From Thermosynechococcaceae cyanobacterium Okahandja (lineage in GTDB: Bacteria; Cyanobacteriota; Cyanobacteriia; Thermosynechococcales; Thermosynechococcaceae), in NCBI GenBank assembly GCA_041530395.1, contig CP136945.1:496001-560000 (forward strand): a DNA stretch of 64,000 nt. Direction: 5' to 3'. Below, in pieces: positions 35,535 to 44,199 of the stretch. The position numbers were made by a program, and so were the translations under genes. The notes beneath the pieces are model-generated. The model saw only the letters and a list, made by a program, of their open reading frames with translations. It did no database searches and was not told the origin of the DNA. Positions within the stretch are counted from its first letter, which is position 1, and each line of letters starts with the position of its first letter.

Positions 35535-35654
35535 AACCTATACAACAGTATCGGATTGTGTATTTTCCTCTATATTCCGACCGACAAAGGAGAGTTTGTG
35601 GCAAGATAGACTCGTAGCTAGTGATACATTCAGTTAACCTAGGAGCCACAACCT

Positions 35655-36290
35655 ATGAGCCTAAAACTTGGGGATGTCGTACCCAACTTTACCCAAGCCT
35701 CCTCGATGGGAGAAATTAACTTTTACGAATGGGCGGGAGATAGCTGGGTTGTTTTATTCTCGCACCCGGCAGACTACACCCCTGTCTGCACCACTGAACT
35801 GGGGGAAGTGGCCCGGTTGCGCTCGGAGTTTGACAAACGCAACGTCAAAACCCTTGCCCTCAGCGTTGATAGCGTTGAATCCCACCTAGGCTGGATCAAG
35901 GATATTGAAGAGGTCAATAACGTTAAGGTCGATTACCCCATCTTGGCAGACGAAGACAAAAAAGTCTCCGATCTGTACGACATGATCCACCCCAACTCCC
36001 TCAATAACCTGACGGTGCGCACGGTGTTTATCATTGACCCCCAGAAAAAACTGCGCCTCACCCTCACCTATCCGGCCAGTACCGGTCGTAATTTTGCCGA
36101 AATCCTGCGGGTCATTGACTCGTTGCAACTCACCGATAACTACAGTGTGGCCACCCCCGTCAACTGGCAAGAGGGTCAAGATTGTGTGATTGTGCCCTCG
36201 ATTAAGGATGAGGAAGCCAAGGAAAAATTCCCCAAAGGGTTCAATGCCGTCAAGCCCTATTTGCGGCTCACACCACAGCCGAATAAATAG
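35655..36290 (+). CDS. 1-Cys peroxiredoxin
   Basis: A 211-residue peroxidase of the Prx6 type. The peroxidatic cysteine lies in HPADYTPVCTTELGEVARL; no resolving cysteine is positioned for a 2-Cys mechanism. LALSVDSVESHLGW, VRTVFIIDPQKKLRLTLTYP, GRNFAEILRVIDSLQLTD and the C-terminal extension (FPKGFNAVKPYLR) fit the 1-Cys class. It removes H2O2 and alkyl hydroperoxides. The 120-bp upstream spacer should contain the promoter, and a strong terminator follows at 36334, so it is monocistronic. Confidence 0.93.
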   Translation: MSLKLGDVVPNFTQASSMGEINFYEWAGDSWVVLFSHPADYTPVCTTELGEVARLRSEFDKRNVKTLALSVDSVESHLGWIKDIEEVNNVKVDYPILADEDKKVSDLYDMIHPNSLNNLTVRTVFIIDPQKKLRLTLTYPASTGRNFAEILRVIDSLQLTDNYSVATPVNWQEGQDCVIVPSIKDEEAKEKFPKGFNAVKPYLRLTPQPNK

Positions 36291-36333
36291 GTTCTGCGAA
36301 CCCTCAAACCGTCTAGCCATCACATTCGTATCC

Positions 36334-36366
36334 AGGCACCTCATCAATGTGGGAGTGCCTTTTTTT
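36334..36366 (+). terminator. Rho-independent terminator after the peroxiredoxin gene
   Basis: AGGCAC at 36334-36339 pairs with GTGCCT at 36355-36360, followed directly by six Ts and then by more T-rich sequence. This stem and T-run is 44 bp after the peroxiredoxin stop. The opposite strand ends pxcA one base beyond it, so it could act as a terminator for both convergent genes. Confidence 0.8.
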
Positions 36367-37752
36367 CTATTCATTCATATTTTTATAGGTGGCTACCGCC
36401 GATGGTGAAATCTGATTCAGATAGCGGAAAATCCAATACTTAAAGACCGTGTCCAGCATCACCGGAAAGGTAGCAATAAACATATTGATAAAATCTTCAT
36501 TACGGGGGAAGCCAAAATGTTCAAGGGTGTTATTGACAATCACTTCCCAGCCATGGGGCGAGTGGAACCCGACAAAAACATCCGTAAACAGAATAATCAC
36601 AAACGCCTTGGCGCTATCACTGAGACCATAGACCACTTCATCTAAAAAGGCCTTGACAATGGCCATTTGCCGCTGGCCGGTAAAGACGAGGGTAAGGAAC
36701 ACAGCAAACCCCAACGCATCCGACAAAATATTTTTCAGCGGCTCAATCAGTTCCTTTTGGTACTCTGTAGAAAGTTCAATGGCTTTTGCGCGAATTTGTG
36801 CTTGAATTTCTGCTGCTGAGATGGGCACATTACTCACAAGGCTTTCAAAGCGAATTCGATTTTCAAACCGTGCTAGCTCATCGAGAATATTGTCCTCAAG
36901 TTGGGAGTTAATAATCCGCTCAATTTGACCCACCGCTTTGAAGTGGTTCACCAGCGGGCTGACAATCAGAGCCTTAGAAATTTGCTGGGTGAGCAACGGC
37001 AAAATAACCAGGAGTAAGAGAAAGCGAATGGCTAGGCGGGTGCGCAATTTGGAGGTGCGAAAATCCCGCACAACTTCGGCTTCTGTGGTCTCATCGGAGT
37101 TGAGTTCACGGCGAAAGCGATCCGCGGTGCGCAAAATTGAGCGGGGAATAAAACTACTGCTGTCGAGCTTAGAGTCGTCGGTTAAATCGTCATTGATGTA
37201 TTCCGACAGGTAGAGGGAATTGTCTTCCACCTGATCTAGGGCGGCGGCCCGTTGGCGCTGCTCCGGATTTTGGTGGCTCAGTCCGGGTCGGGCAAGGGCG
37301 TTTAACTCTTTCTCCCGCTGTCGCCGATAGCGATTGAGGGTGGCATCAATCAGCCGTAGTTTTTCATAGACCGTGGGTTCTGAGCTAGCGTCGCTGGCCG
37401 TGGCGGTCACGGTGTAGGTATCGACAGTTCCATTGAGGTCTTCAGAGGGTATAGGACGGCGGGAAGAGCGGGGGGCAAGGGGTAAAAACTGACGGCTGGC
37501 GCGGAATTCAGTCATCCGCATCCGAATGGTTTTTAGAAGCTGCTTTAGCTCTGTTTCAAAGTAGCTGGACACTTCGCCAAGGGGGAGGTTAAGGGGACTG
37601 ATGGGCTGCCCCTCGAAGTGCTCGACCTCAATTTCACGAATTTTCAGCGCAGCATTGTAGGCTTCTTGCAGTGCTCGTTCTGGGGTTGTAAGGTACCAGC
37701 GCTCCGCACGCTTGATCCATTCTCCGAGGCGGGCAAGGGGGTTACTTGACAT
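36367..37752 (-). CDS. pxcA: Proton extrusion protein PxcA (CemA homologue)
   Basis: A 461-residue membrane protein required for light-induced proton extrusion and for acclimation to alkaline pH and low CO2. A long soluble N-terminus (TPERALQEAYNAALKIREIEVEHFEG) leads to four membrane segments in the C-terminal 220 residues, with the core VRDFRTSKLRTRLAIRFLLLLVILPLLTQQ and ALGFAVFLTLVFTGQRQ seen across CemA/PxcA proteins. The cyanobacterial form is longer than plastid CemA. The ATG at 37752 is the first good start. Confidence 0.95.
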   Translation of the reverse strand: MSSNPLARLGEWIKRAERWYLTTPERALQEAYNAALKIREIEVEHFEGQPISPLNLPLGEVSSYFETELKQLLKTIRMRMTEFRASRQFLPLAPRSSRRPIPSEDLNGTVDTYTVTATASDASSEPTVYEKLRLIDATLNRYRRQREKELNALARPGLSHQNPEQRQRAAALDQVEDNSLYLSEYINDDLTDDSKLDSSSFIPRSILRTADRFRRELNSDETTEAEVVRDFRTSKLRTRLAIRFLLLLVILPLLTQQISKALIVSPLVNHFKAVGQIERIINSQLEDNILDELARFENRIRFESLVSNVPISAAEIQAQIRAKAIELSTEYQKELIEPLKNILSDALGFAVFLTLVFTGQRQMAIVKAFLDEVVYGLSDSAKAFVIILFTDVFVGFHSPHGWEVIVNNTLEHFGFPRNEDFINMFIATFPVMLDTVFKYWIFRYLNQISPSAVATYKNMNE

Positions 37753-37802
37753 TGTTTATCTTGGCCGGTTGCCAGCACACCATGTAGTAGGATCGTACCA
37801 AA

Positions 37803-39905
37803 TTGATTTTGGTAAGCATTGGTTGCGTGTTGCACTGGATCAGTGGCGGTAGCCGGAGTGGTAAAACTCACACCCTTGTTGACTATTTTGCCAAATGGGT
37901 GCAGGCACAACAGATTCCAGAGCAGCCTAAATTACCAGAGTACCTTTCCTGTGAGCGATCGCTCCTGCTGCTCAGCGACACGGGCGAAGGCCGAGAACAC
38001 CTGAACACCCAAATTGAGAACACCCTCGGTGCCGGGTACTCTCCTTATATCACGACACCGCTGGGCTTTATGCAGGATGAGGTGACGCTGTTTTGGCCGC
38101 TGCTGGTGCAGCACAGAGCCGTCGCCGCCCGTTCTCCCCTGCGGTTAGCAACGGAAGTGGAACTGGAGTGGGCAAAGGAAGTGTGGCGCTCAGAGCTAGA
38201 GAAAAACACCTTTGCCGCCCTCAGCGAGAATCGCGATCGCGCCGTGCGCCATTTGCTGGATATGTTTCAGCTTGCGGCTTTTGCCGGAATTCCCCTTGAG
38301 GATATTCCCACTCTCATACAGGAGCATGACGTGCCAGTGCCGCCCGCCACCCAAACCGCCATGCTAACGGCGCTGCGCCAGTGGCGTGATTGGTGTACCC
38401 GCCATAGCCTGCTCACCTACGGCATCATTACCGACCTGTTTGGACGAGTGCTGCTGCCCGCTGCGGACTATCAATGGTCACTGCGGCAGCGCTTTCGCGG
38501 TATTTTGGCCGATAATGTCCACAACTATCCGGCGCTGTTTGCGGATCTTTTTGGCCAGCTTGCTCAACCATTACCCCCAGACCCGGCAATCCCCCCAGAG
38601 GTACCTTCCCAGCCCCTAACAATCGTTCTCACGCATCAACCGACTGGCGTTGTACGACTGGGCCTTGGCGCTGATCCCGATGCCTTTTTAGCCCTGAAAG
38701 CCATGGCAACTGTGCAGGATCTCCCTCCTCTGCCCCGCACCATTCTTGGAGCCGGTGATCCCAGCCTCCTTGTTGCCGAGCTGCTGACCCTGCCGCAGCC
38801 ACAGGTGCCAGCCACCATTATGGCCTTGCAAACCACCTCCCGGATGCAGTTACTGAACCAGATTTGTCGCACCGTGACCAAAGCGGTAAAAGAACATCAA
38901 ATTCCCGCCAAAGAAATTGCCATCCTTGGTCCCGGGATCGATAGCATTGCCCGCTACGTCCTCACCCATGAGCTAGAGCAGCAAGGCATTCCGGTGGTGG
39001 TTCTTAATGAGCAGCGCCCCCTCATTCAATCGCCCTACGTGCGCGCCCTCTTGACGCTGTTACTTTTGGTGTATCCGGGGATCAGTCTAGACTGCGAGGC
39101 CGGAGCCGTGGCCGAACTTTTAGAGGTTTTCCACGCCCAACACGCCGACATTGATGCGGTGCGATCGGGGCTATTGGCGGCCCATTGTTTTCAGCCCCAG
39201 CAGCCCAAGCCCCAACTTTTGCCCGCGCAGCACTATAGCCGCTGGGATCGCTTGGGGTATCGCGCCACCACGGCCTATGAAGCCTTTCGGTCATGGCTTG
39301 CGACCCTCTCGCCAACCCAACCCCCTGCGGTTGTGCTGGACGCGGCCATTCAACGCTACCTCTGGCCGCAGAACCTATCCGCCACTGAACTCACATCGTT
39401 GCGATCGCTCCTAGAGAGTGTCATGGACTATTGGCACCTCTGTGACCATCTAGCCGCGGATGTCCCCACCCCAATGGCGGAGCGCCTCGGCCAATGGATG
39501 CGCCTGTTGCGACGCGGCACCGTCACCGCCAACCCACCGCCCCTTGATCCGGCACCGACGGGGGTTCTATTGGCAACAACGTTTCAGTACCGCAGTGCCC
39601 AGTGTTTTCATCGCTGGCATTTTTGGCTGGATGCCAGTAGCCCCCGCTGGCAGGATGGTGGCCTACAAACCCTCTGGCAAGCCCCCATGTTCCTGCGTCA
39701 AGGCGCTGCTAGTCCCAGTGCGCGGGTGTGGCAGTCCGAGTCAGAGCGGTTGCAGCAGTTGCTGGTAGATTTGTGTGCTCGCGTTGGCGATCGCCTTTAC
39801 CTATGCCATAGCGATCTTGCCGCTAACGGGAAGGAACAGGATGGCCCCCTGCTGGGGTTAGTGGATTTGGCGGCAGGTTCCATCGATGGCACTATAGATA
39901 CATAG
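37803..39905 (+). CDS. Large P-loop protein, possibly AddB/UvrD-like recombination helicase
   Basis: A 700-residue protein with an N-terminal Walker A motif (ISGGSRSGKTHTLVDYF) and later patches that resemble superfamily I helicases: an ATPase-like domain until about residue 300, then ILGPGIDSIARYV and GIPVVVLNEQRPLIQSPYVRALLTLLLLVYPG, which recall the UvrD-type IV/V/VI region and the AddB segment. No nuclease cysteine cluster is evident. It may act in DNA repair or recombination, but the assignment is weak. The start is unclear: TTG 37803, GTG 37827 or TTG 37830 all leave the P-loop intact. pxcA lies 50 bp upstream, divergent. Confidence 0.5.
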   Translation: MILVSIGCVLHWISGGSRSGKTHTLVDYFAKWVQAQQIPEQPKLPEYLSCERSLLLLSDTGEGREHLNTQIENTLGAGYSPYITTPLGFMQDEVTLFWPLLVQHRAVAARSPLRLATEVELEWAKEVWRSELEKNTFAALSENRDRAVRHLLDMFQLAAFAGIPLEDIPTLIQEHDVPVPPATQTAMLTALRQWRDWCTRHSLLTYGIITDLFGRVLLPAADYQWSLRQRFRGILADNVHNYPALFADLFGQLAQPLPPDPAIPPEVPSQPLTIVLTHQPTGVVRLGLGADPDAFLALKAMATVQDLPPLPRTILGAGDPSLLVAELLTLPQPQVPATIMALQTTSRMQLLNQICRTVTKAVKEHQIPAKEIAILGPGIDSIARYVLTHELEQQGIPVVVLNEQRPLIQSPYVRALLTLLLLVYPGISLDCEAGAVAELLEVFHAQHADIDAVRSGLLAAHCFQPQQPKPQLLPAQHYSRWDRLGYRATTAYEAFRSWLATLSPTQPPAVVLDAAIQRYLWPQNLSATELTSLRSLLESVMDYWHLCDHLAADVPTPMAERLGQWMRLLRRGTVTANPPPLDPAPTGVLLATTFQYRSAQCFHRWHFWLDASSPRWQDGGLQTLWQAPMFLRQGAASPSARVWQSESERLQQLLVDLCARVGDRLYLCHSDLAANGKEQDGPLLGLVDLAAGSIDGTIDT

Positions 39906-40025
39906 AGCTAACGCCTGAGGCAGCAGGCCGTAAACCCTCTGGCAGACTATCGTTGCTGGGTGCGCTTGCTGGCAAAGAATGCGCACTACTACACCACTGA
40001 GTCAACCAGCGAGGGAGACCACCCG

Positions 40026-41618
40026 TTGTCACCACAATTTGCACTCACGACCCCCCTATACTACGTCAATGCCCTACCCCACATCGGCAGTGCCTATACC
40101 ACCATTGCCGCCGATGTTGTTGCCCGCTTTTACCGCCTGCAAGGGTACCGGGTACGCTTCATTACTGGCACCGACGAACACGGCCAAAAAATTGAACGCA
40201 CGGCTCAGCAGCGGGGTCTAACGCCCCAAGCCCACTGCGATGAAATTGCCGCCGGCTTTGAGGCCCTGTGGCAGCAACTTGGCATCACCTACGACCGCTT
40301 TAGCCGCACCACCAGCCCACGGCATCATGCCATTGTGCAGGAGTTTTTTCAGCGGGTATGGGACAACGGCGATATTTACCTTGGGCAACAACAGGGTTGG
40401 TACTGCGTCGAGTGCGAAGAATTCAAAGAAGAGCGAGAGCTGCTAGCAGGACACCGCTGCCCGATCCACGTCAACCGTGAAGTGGAGTGGCGGGATGAAC
40501 GGAATTACTTCTTTCGCCTTTCCAAGTACCAAGAGGCGCTGCTAGCCCACTACGATCGCCATCCCGAGTTTGTGCAGCCCCGCAGCCGCCGCAACGAAGT
40601 CCTGAGTTTTATTGAGCAGGGATTGCAGGATTTTTCCATTTCGCGGGTCAACCTAGAGTGGGGGTTTCCCGTGCCCACGGATCCTAAGCAGACCCTTTAC
40701 GTGTGGTTTGATGCCCTGCTCGGCTACGTCACCGCTCTGCTGGAGCCGGAGGACGAACCCACCCTTGCCAATGCCCTCAACACCTGGTGGCCGATTAACC
40801 TGCACATTATTGGTAAGGATATTCTGCGCTTCCATGCCATTTCTTGGCCGGCCATGCTGATGTCGGCGGGCTTGCCCCTCCCAGAGCAAATTTTTGTACA
40901 CGGCTTCCTGACCAAAGACGGCCAAAAAATGGGTAAAAGCCTAGGCAACACCCTCGATCCAGTGGCCTTGGTAGCACACTACAGCGCGGATGCCGTCCGT
41001 TATTACTTTATGAAGGAAGTGGAGTTTGGTCGCGATGGTGATTTTAACGAAACTCGCTTTATCAATATCCTCAATGCCGACTTGGCCAACGATCTGGGCA
41101 ACCTCCTGAACCGCACACTGAAAATGGCTTGGAAGTACAGCGCTGGCCAGGTTCCCGCCCTGAGGGTTGCCGCCATTCCCCCGGAGCACCCGCTGCGGCA
41201 CTTGGCAGAACAATTGTGCCAAACCTATGGCAACAGCTATCGGCAACTGGCATTCCATGAGGTCTGCCAATTAGCCCTTGGCTTAGCTCGGGCAGGTAAT
41301 AAGTTCCTTGACGAAGAAGCGCCTTGGAAACGGGCAAAAGCGGGGGAAACAGAAGCAGTGGCCGAAATTCTCTATAGTGTTTTAGAATCGGTACGTCTCA
41401 TTGCCTACGTCCTTGCCCCCATTATCCCCCATCTGAGTGAGGCCATCTATCAGCAGTTGGGCTATAGTATTAGTTTTAACGGATCAGTGATTGACTCAGT
41501 TTTATTGGCGGATCACCAAGCGCGGTGGGGTGTTCTCCCCCCTAATCAGCCCTTGGCGCAGCCAGAACCTGTGTTTCAAAAGTTGTCAGCCCCAGCCCTT
41601 GTCGCCGATCAGCGGTGA
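40026..41618 (+). CDS. metG: Methionyl-tRNA synthetase
   Basis: A 530-residue class I synthetase that charges tRNA-Met. The HIGH motif is LPHIGSAYT and KMSKS is DGQKMGKSLGN; the zinc-knuckle cysteines lie in WYCVECEEF ... HRCP. A C-terminal anticodon-binding helix bundle follows, and no EMAP-type C-terminal extension is present. I prefer the TTG at 40026, which has GGGAG upstream and the usual N-terminus (PQFALTTPLYYV); a GTG at 39960 would add 22 residues. A NYN-domain gene follows 59 bp later. Confidence 0.95.
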   Translation: MSPQFALTTPLYYVNALPHIGSAYTTIAADVVARFYRLQGYRVRFITGTDEHGQKIERTAQQRGLTPQAHCDEIAAGFEALWQQLGITYDRFSRTTSPRHHAIVQEFFQRVWDNGDIYLGQQQGWYCVECEEFKEERELLAGHRCPIHVNREVEWRDERNYFFRLSKYQEALLAHYDRHPEFVQPRSRRNEVLSFIEQGLQDFSISRVNLEWGFPVPTDPKQTLYVWFDALLGYVTALLEPEDEPTLANALNTWWPINLHIIGKDILRFHAISWPAMLMSAGLPLPEQIFVHGFLTKDGQKMGKSLGNTLDPVALVAHYSADAVRYYFMKEVEFGRDGDFNETRFINILNADLANDLGNLLNRTLKMAWKYSAGQVPALRVAAIPPEHPLRHLAEQLCQTYGNSYRQLAFHEVCQLALGLARAGNKFLDEEAPWKRAKAGETEAVAEILYSVLESVRLIAYVLAPIIPHLSEAIYQQLGYSISFNGSVIDSVLLADHQARWGVLPPNQPLAQPEPVFQKLSAPALVADQR

Positions 41619-41677
41619 GCCGCGATAGGCTGGAGTTACCCCTAAAAATAAAACGCTTTTTTTGAGATAATTTTTGC

Positions 41678-42358
41678 ATGATTACATCGTCCACATCTGC
41701 GATCTATAGTCCTGAACAAGTGCTGCAAAATCGGGGTCGTGTGGCCATTTTTATTGATGGTTCAAACCTATTCTATGCAGCATTACAACTGGGCATTGAA
41801 ATTGACTATTCAAAACTGCTGTGCCATCTGACCCAAGGGTCACGTCTTTTCCGCTCCTTTTTTTACACGGGGGTGGATCCCTCCAATGAAAAACAACAGG
41901 GATTCCTGCTGTGGATGCGGCGCAATGGCTATCGGGTGGTGTCTAAGGAACTGGTGCAGTTACCCGATGGCTCGAAGAAAGCCAATCTGGATGTTGAAAT
42001 TGCCGTTGATATGATGGCCTTGGTGGGCTGCTACGATACGGCTATTTTAGTGAGTGGGGATGGGGATTTGGCCTATGCGGTGGATGCGGTCAGTTATCGC
42101 GGTGCGCGGGTGGAAGTAGTGAGCCTGCGGTCGATGACCAGCGACAGCCTAATTAATGTTGCTGATCGCTACATAGACCTTGAAAGTATTCGTGAAGATA
42201 TTCAAAAGGCACCGCGTACCACCTATACCTACCGCCCCTTAACCGGCGGATTGACACCCCCCAATTTATCGAGTACACCATGGGAAGACGGTGTAGCGGA
42301 ATCTGGCAATGCTGACCCATCGCCCCTGGAAGCGTTGGACAATAATGCGTCTGCTTAG
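41678..42358 (+). CDS. NYN-domain (LabA-like) protein
   Basis: A 226-residue protein of the DUF88/NYN (PIN-like) family. The acidic site residues lie in AIFIDGSNLFYA, VEIAVDMMAL and AILVSGDGDLAYAVDAV. NYN proteins are putative RNases. LabA and LalA in Synechococcus belong to this group; LabA takes part in negative feedback on circadian output. Whether this is LabA itself cannot be told from sequence. Its 3' end overlaps lptC by 14 bp. Confidence 0.85.
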   Translation: MITSSTSAIYSPEQVLQNRGRVAIFIDGSNLFYAALQLGIEIDYSKLLCHLTQGSRLFRSFFYTGVDPSNEKQQGFLLWMRRNGYRVVSKELVQLPDGSKKANLDVEIAVDMMALVGCYDTAILVSGDGDLAYAVDAVSYRGARVEVVSLRSMTSDSLINVADRYIDLESIREDIQKAPRTTYTYRPLTGGLTPPNLSSTPWEDGVAESGNADPSPLEALDNNASA

Positions 42359-43559
42359 GCAGCTTGGGGGCGTACTACTCCTAGGTAGTTTGGCGGGTTG
42401 CGGCTGGGTGGAAACGTGGATTGGCGAGGAGCCCACCCCAGAGCCGGAAATTACGGGTGCGGTGCGCCTGCAACGCTTGACCCTGCGGCAGACGGATGAA
42501 CAGGGGCAAATTCTGTGGTTATTAGAAGCGGAGGGTGCTCGCTATAGCGATGGTGGCCTACAGGAAATTGAGATTGCCAATTTACGGGGCGATCTGCGGG
42601 CGGCGGGTCAGCCAGTTTATAAGGTAGAGGCTAGGGCAGTGACGGTGCGGCAGCGCAACGGTCAGCTTTGGATTGATGGGCGCACCACGGTGACGGATGT
42701 GGAGGCGAAGGGCACCATTGTTGCCGATCAGTTGGTGTGGCGGGGCGATCGCAGTCTGCTGCAAGCCCAAAAAAACCTATCTATTCGCTATCCCCAAGCC
42801 ACGATTACGGCGGAGCGCTTAGAGGCGGATAGTCAGCGGCGCGAACTGCGGGCACTGAAGGGGGTGCGCGTGACTTCGACACTGCCGGAGGTGGCAGATC
42901 TGCGCCTCAGTACCGAGGCACTGGTGTGGCAACAGGCGCAGCAGCGCTTCTTGGCTGGGGTGGGAACCCCCGGGGTGACGGTGGTGGGAAGGGGGGGCGA
43001 TCGCCTGCGCGCCCAAGAGGCAGAATGGGCTATTCCCGAGCAGCGGCTGACCCTACGGCGTGGGGTACAGGTCAACTTGCAGGAGCCTAACCTCGTCGCC
43101 CGCGGTGAGCTTATTCAATGGTGGATAGAGCGCCAGCAGGTCGTGAGTGATGCCCCCATTGCTGTGCAGTACCCGTCACAGGGCATCCGCGGCCAAGCTC
43201 AGCGGGGCATTTTCTTTTTAGCGGATAACCGCGCCATCTTTGAGAATGCCCGCCTCGAAAGTCAACCCCAAGCGGCTCAACTGCAAGCCCAACGCCTGAC
43301 TTGGCGGATTCCGCAGCAGCAGGTGGACGCGACAGGCCAAGTAGAAATCCGCCGCGCCAATGCGACCCTGCGCACCGCACAACTGCTTTGGCGCATCCCC
43401 GAGCAAGAAGTCGAAGCCCAAGGAGGCGTGTTTTACGACCAAGCTACGCCGCGTCTGCAGGTGCAAGGACAGCGGGCCAAGGGCTGGCTCGATCGTCAAG
43501 AGGTGATTGTCAGTGGTGGAGTACGCACCCAAGTGCCCCTACAGTTACGCTTCCCCTGA
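42345..43559 (+). CDS. lptC: LptC-like LPS transport lipoprotein
   Basis: A 404-residue protein with a lipoprotein signal (LLLGSLAGC lipobox, cysteine near residue 19), followed by repeated OstA-type beta segments (about 8-9 strands with the DxWxxxxxQxxxA pattern). It is considerably longer than E. coli LptC (about 190 residues), as in other cyanobacteria. It probably holds LPS between the LptBFG complex and LptA. The ATG at 42345 is inside the NYN gene. It is unlinked from the other lpt genes at 30.9-33.2 kb. Confidence 0.8.
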   Translation: MRLLRQLGGVLLLGSLAGCGWVETWIGEEPTPEPEITGAVRLQRLTLRQTDEQGQILWLLEAEGARYSDGGLQEIEIANLRGDLRAAGQPVYKVEARAVTVRQRNGQLWIDGRTTVTDVEAKGTIVADQLVWRGDRSLLQAQKNLSIRYPQATITAERLEADSQRRELRALKGVRVTSTLPEVADLRLSTEALVWQQAQQRFLAGVGTPGVTVVGRGGDRLRAQEAEWAIPEQRLTLRRGVQVNLQEPNLVARGELIQWWIERQQVVSDAPIAVQYPSQGIRGQAQRGIFFLADNRAIFENARLESQPQAAQLQAQRLTWRIPQQQVDATGQVEIRRANATLRTAQLLWRIPEQEVEAQGGVFYDQATPRLQVQGQRAKGWLDRQEVIVSGGVRTQVPLQLRFP

Positions 43560-43864
43560 TCCAGACTGCGGCGATCGCAAGTTGGGGATTCGGTATAATC
43601 TGTACAGTTTTTCGCCTGAGGGTTTCCCTGTTTTAGCGGTGCCTTGTGTTTTTCTAAGGCTTAATTGTCTTGATTGCCTTAATTGTGCTAATTGTGCTAT
43701 TCATCCTCACACGTGCCAACATTTATGGCATCACTATTGCCGTGAATTTTCCCTTGGGGATAGCCGTCAAAGGGTAGGGAGGCGGTGCTGGCAATCCCCT
43801 TTAACTCTATCGCTACCCATTACCCATGTTGTGAGGTAGGTTGAATTCCTTGATGAAATCTTCC
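43560..43864 (+). promoter_or_regulatory. Long leader region before pipX with TATAAT and short tandem repeats
   Basis: This 305-bp stretch has no credible gene. A TATAAT at 43594-43599 could start a pipX leader of about 260 nt. Short repeats follow: TTAATTGT at 43661-43668 and 43679-43686, and ATTGTGCTA in perfect tandem at 43682-43690 and 43691-43699. A near-miss of an NtcA site (GTA-N7-TAC, one base short) lies at 43593-43605. A small RNA is possible but not supported by clear structure. Confidence 0.35.
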
Positions 43865-44134
43865 ATGACCGCTGAGCAGTACTTAAATCACCCCACATTT
43901 GGACTGTTGTATGGGGTCTGTCCCGTGGAGGAAAATCGGGAACTATTTACAACCCTTTACGCCCAGCGGCTATTTTTTATTGTGACGCTGCGCCCCAGCG
44001 GCATGGAATTTGAGTCCATTAGTCGTACCGATGCCCGCATGTTAATTGAACAGCGGTTGCGATCGCTCCGGCGGCTAGGGAAGCAGGCAGAGTACGAAGC
44101 GCTGCAACGTCTTCACCGCCAAACGTTTTTATAG
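43865..44134 (+). CDS. pipX: PipX, NtcA coactivator and PII partner
   Basis: An 89-residue protein that bridges PII (GlnB) and the nitrogen regulator NtcA. The N-terminus EQYLNHPTFGLLYGVCPVEENRELFTTLYAQRLFFIVTL forms the tudor-like domain that contacts both partners; the C-terminal helices ARMLIEQRLRSLRRLGKQAEYEALQRLHRQTFL end as expected. Start codon ATG at 43865 gives exactly the usual length of 89; earlier in-frame starts at 43841 and 43853 are less likely. gor follows 65 bp downstream. Confidence 0.95.
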   Translation: MTAEQYLNHPTFGLLYGVCPVEENRELFTTLYAQRLFFIVTLRPSGMEFESISRTDARMLIEQRLRSLRRLGKQAEYEALQRLHRQTFL

Positions 44135-44199
44135 CCCTAGGTCGGCACGCTCTACAACGTCCGCTTGGCTAAACTGAGACTAGAATCTGGGGAGAGACC

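Noticed and set aside
41619-41677. Terminator after metG
   Set aside because: There is a T-run at 41657-41663 but no stable GC-rich stem before it, only an A/T stretch.
43593-43605. Possible NtcA box upstream of pipX
   Set aside because: The spacing is GTA-N7-TAC, one base shorter than the consensus GTA-N8-TAC, and it overlaps the putative -10 element.
43560-43864. tRNA or small structured RNA in the pipX leader
   Set aside because: I found no cloverleaf, acceptor stem or T-loop sequence. The short repeats do not form a strong hairpin. The same check of other spacers found no tRNA.
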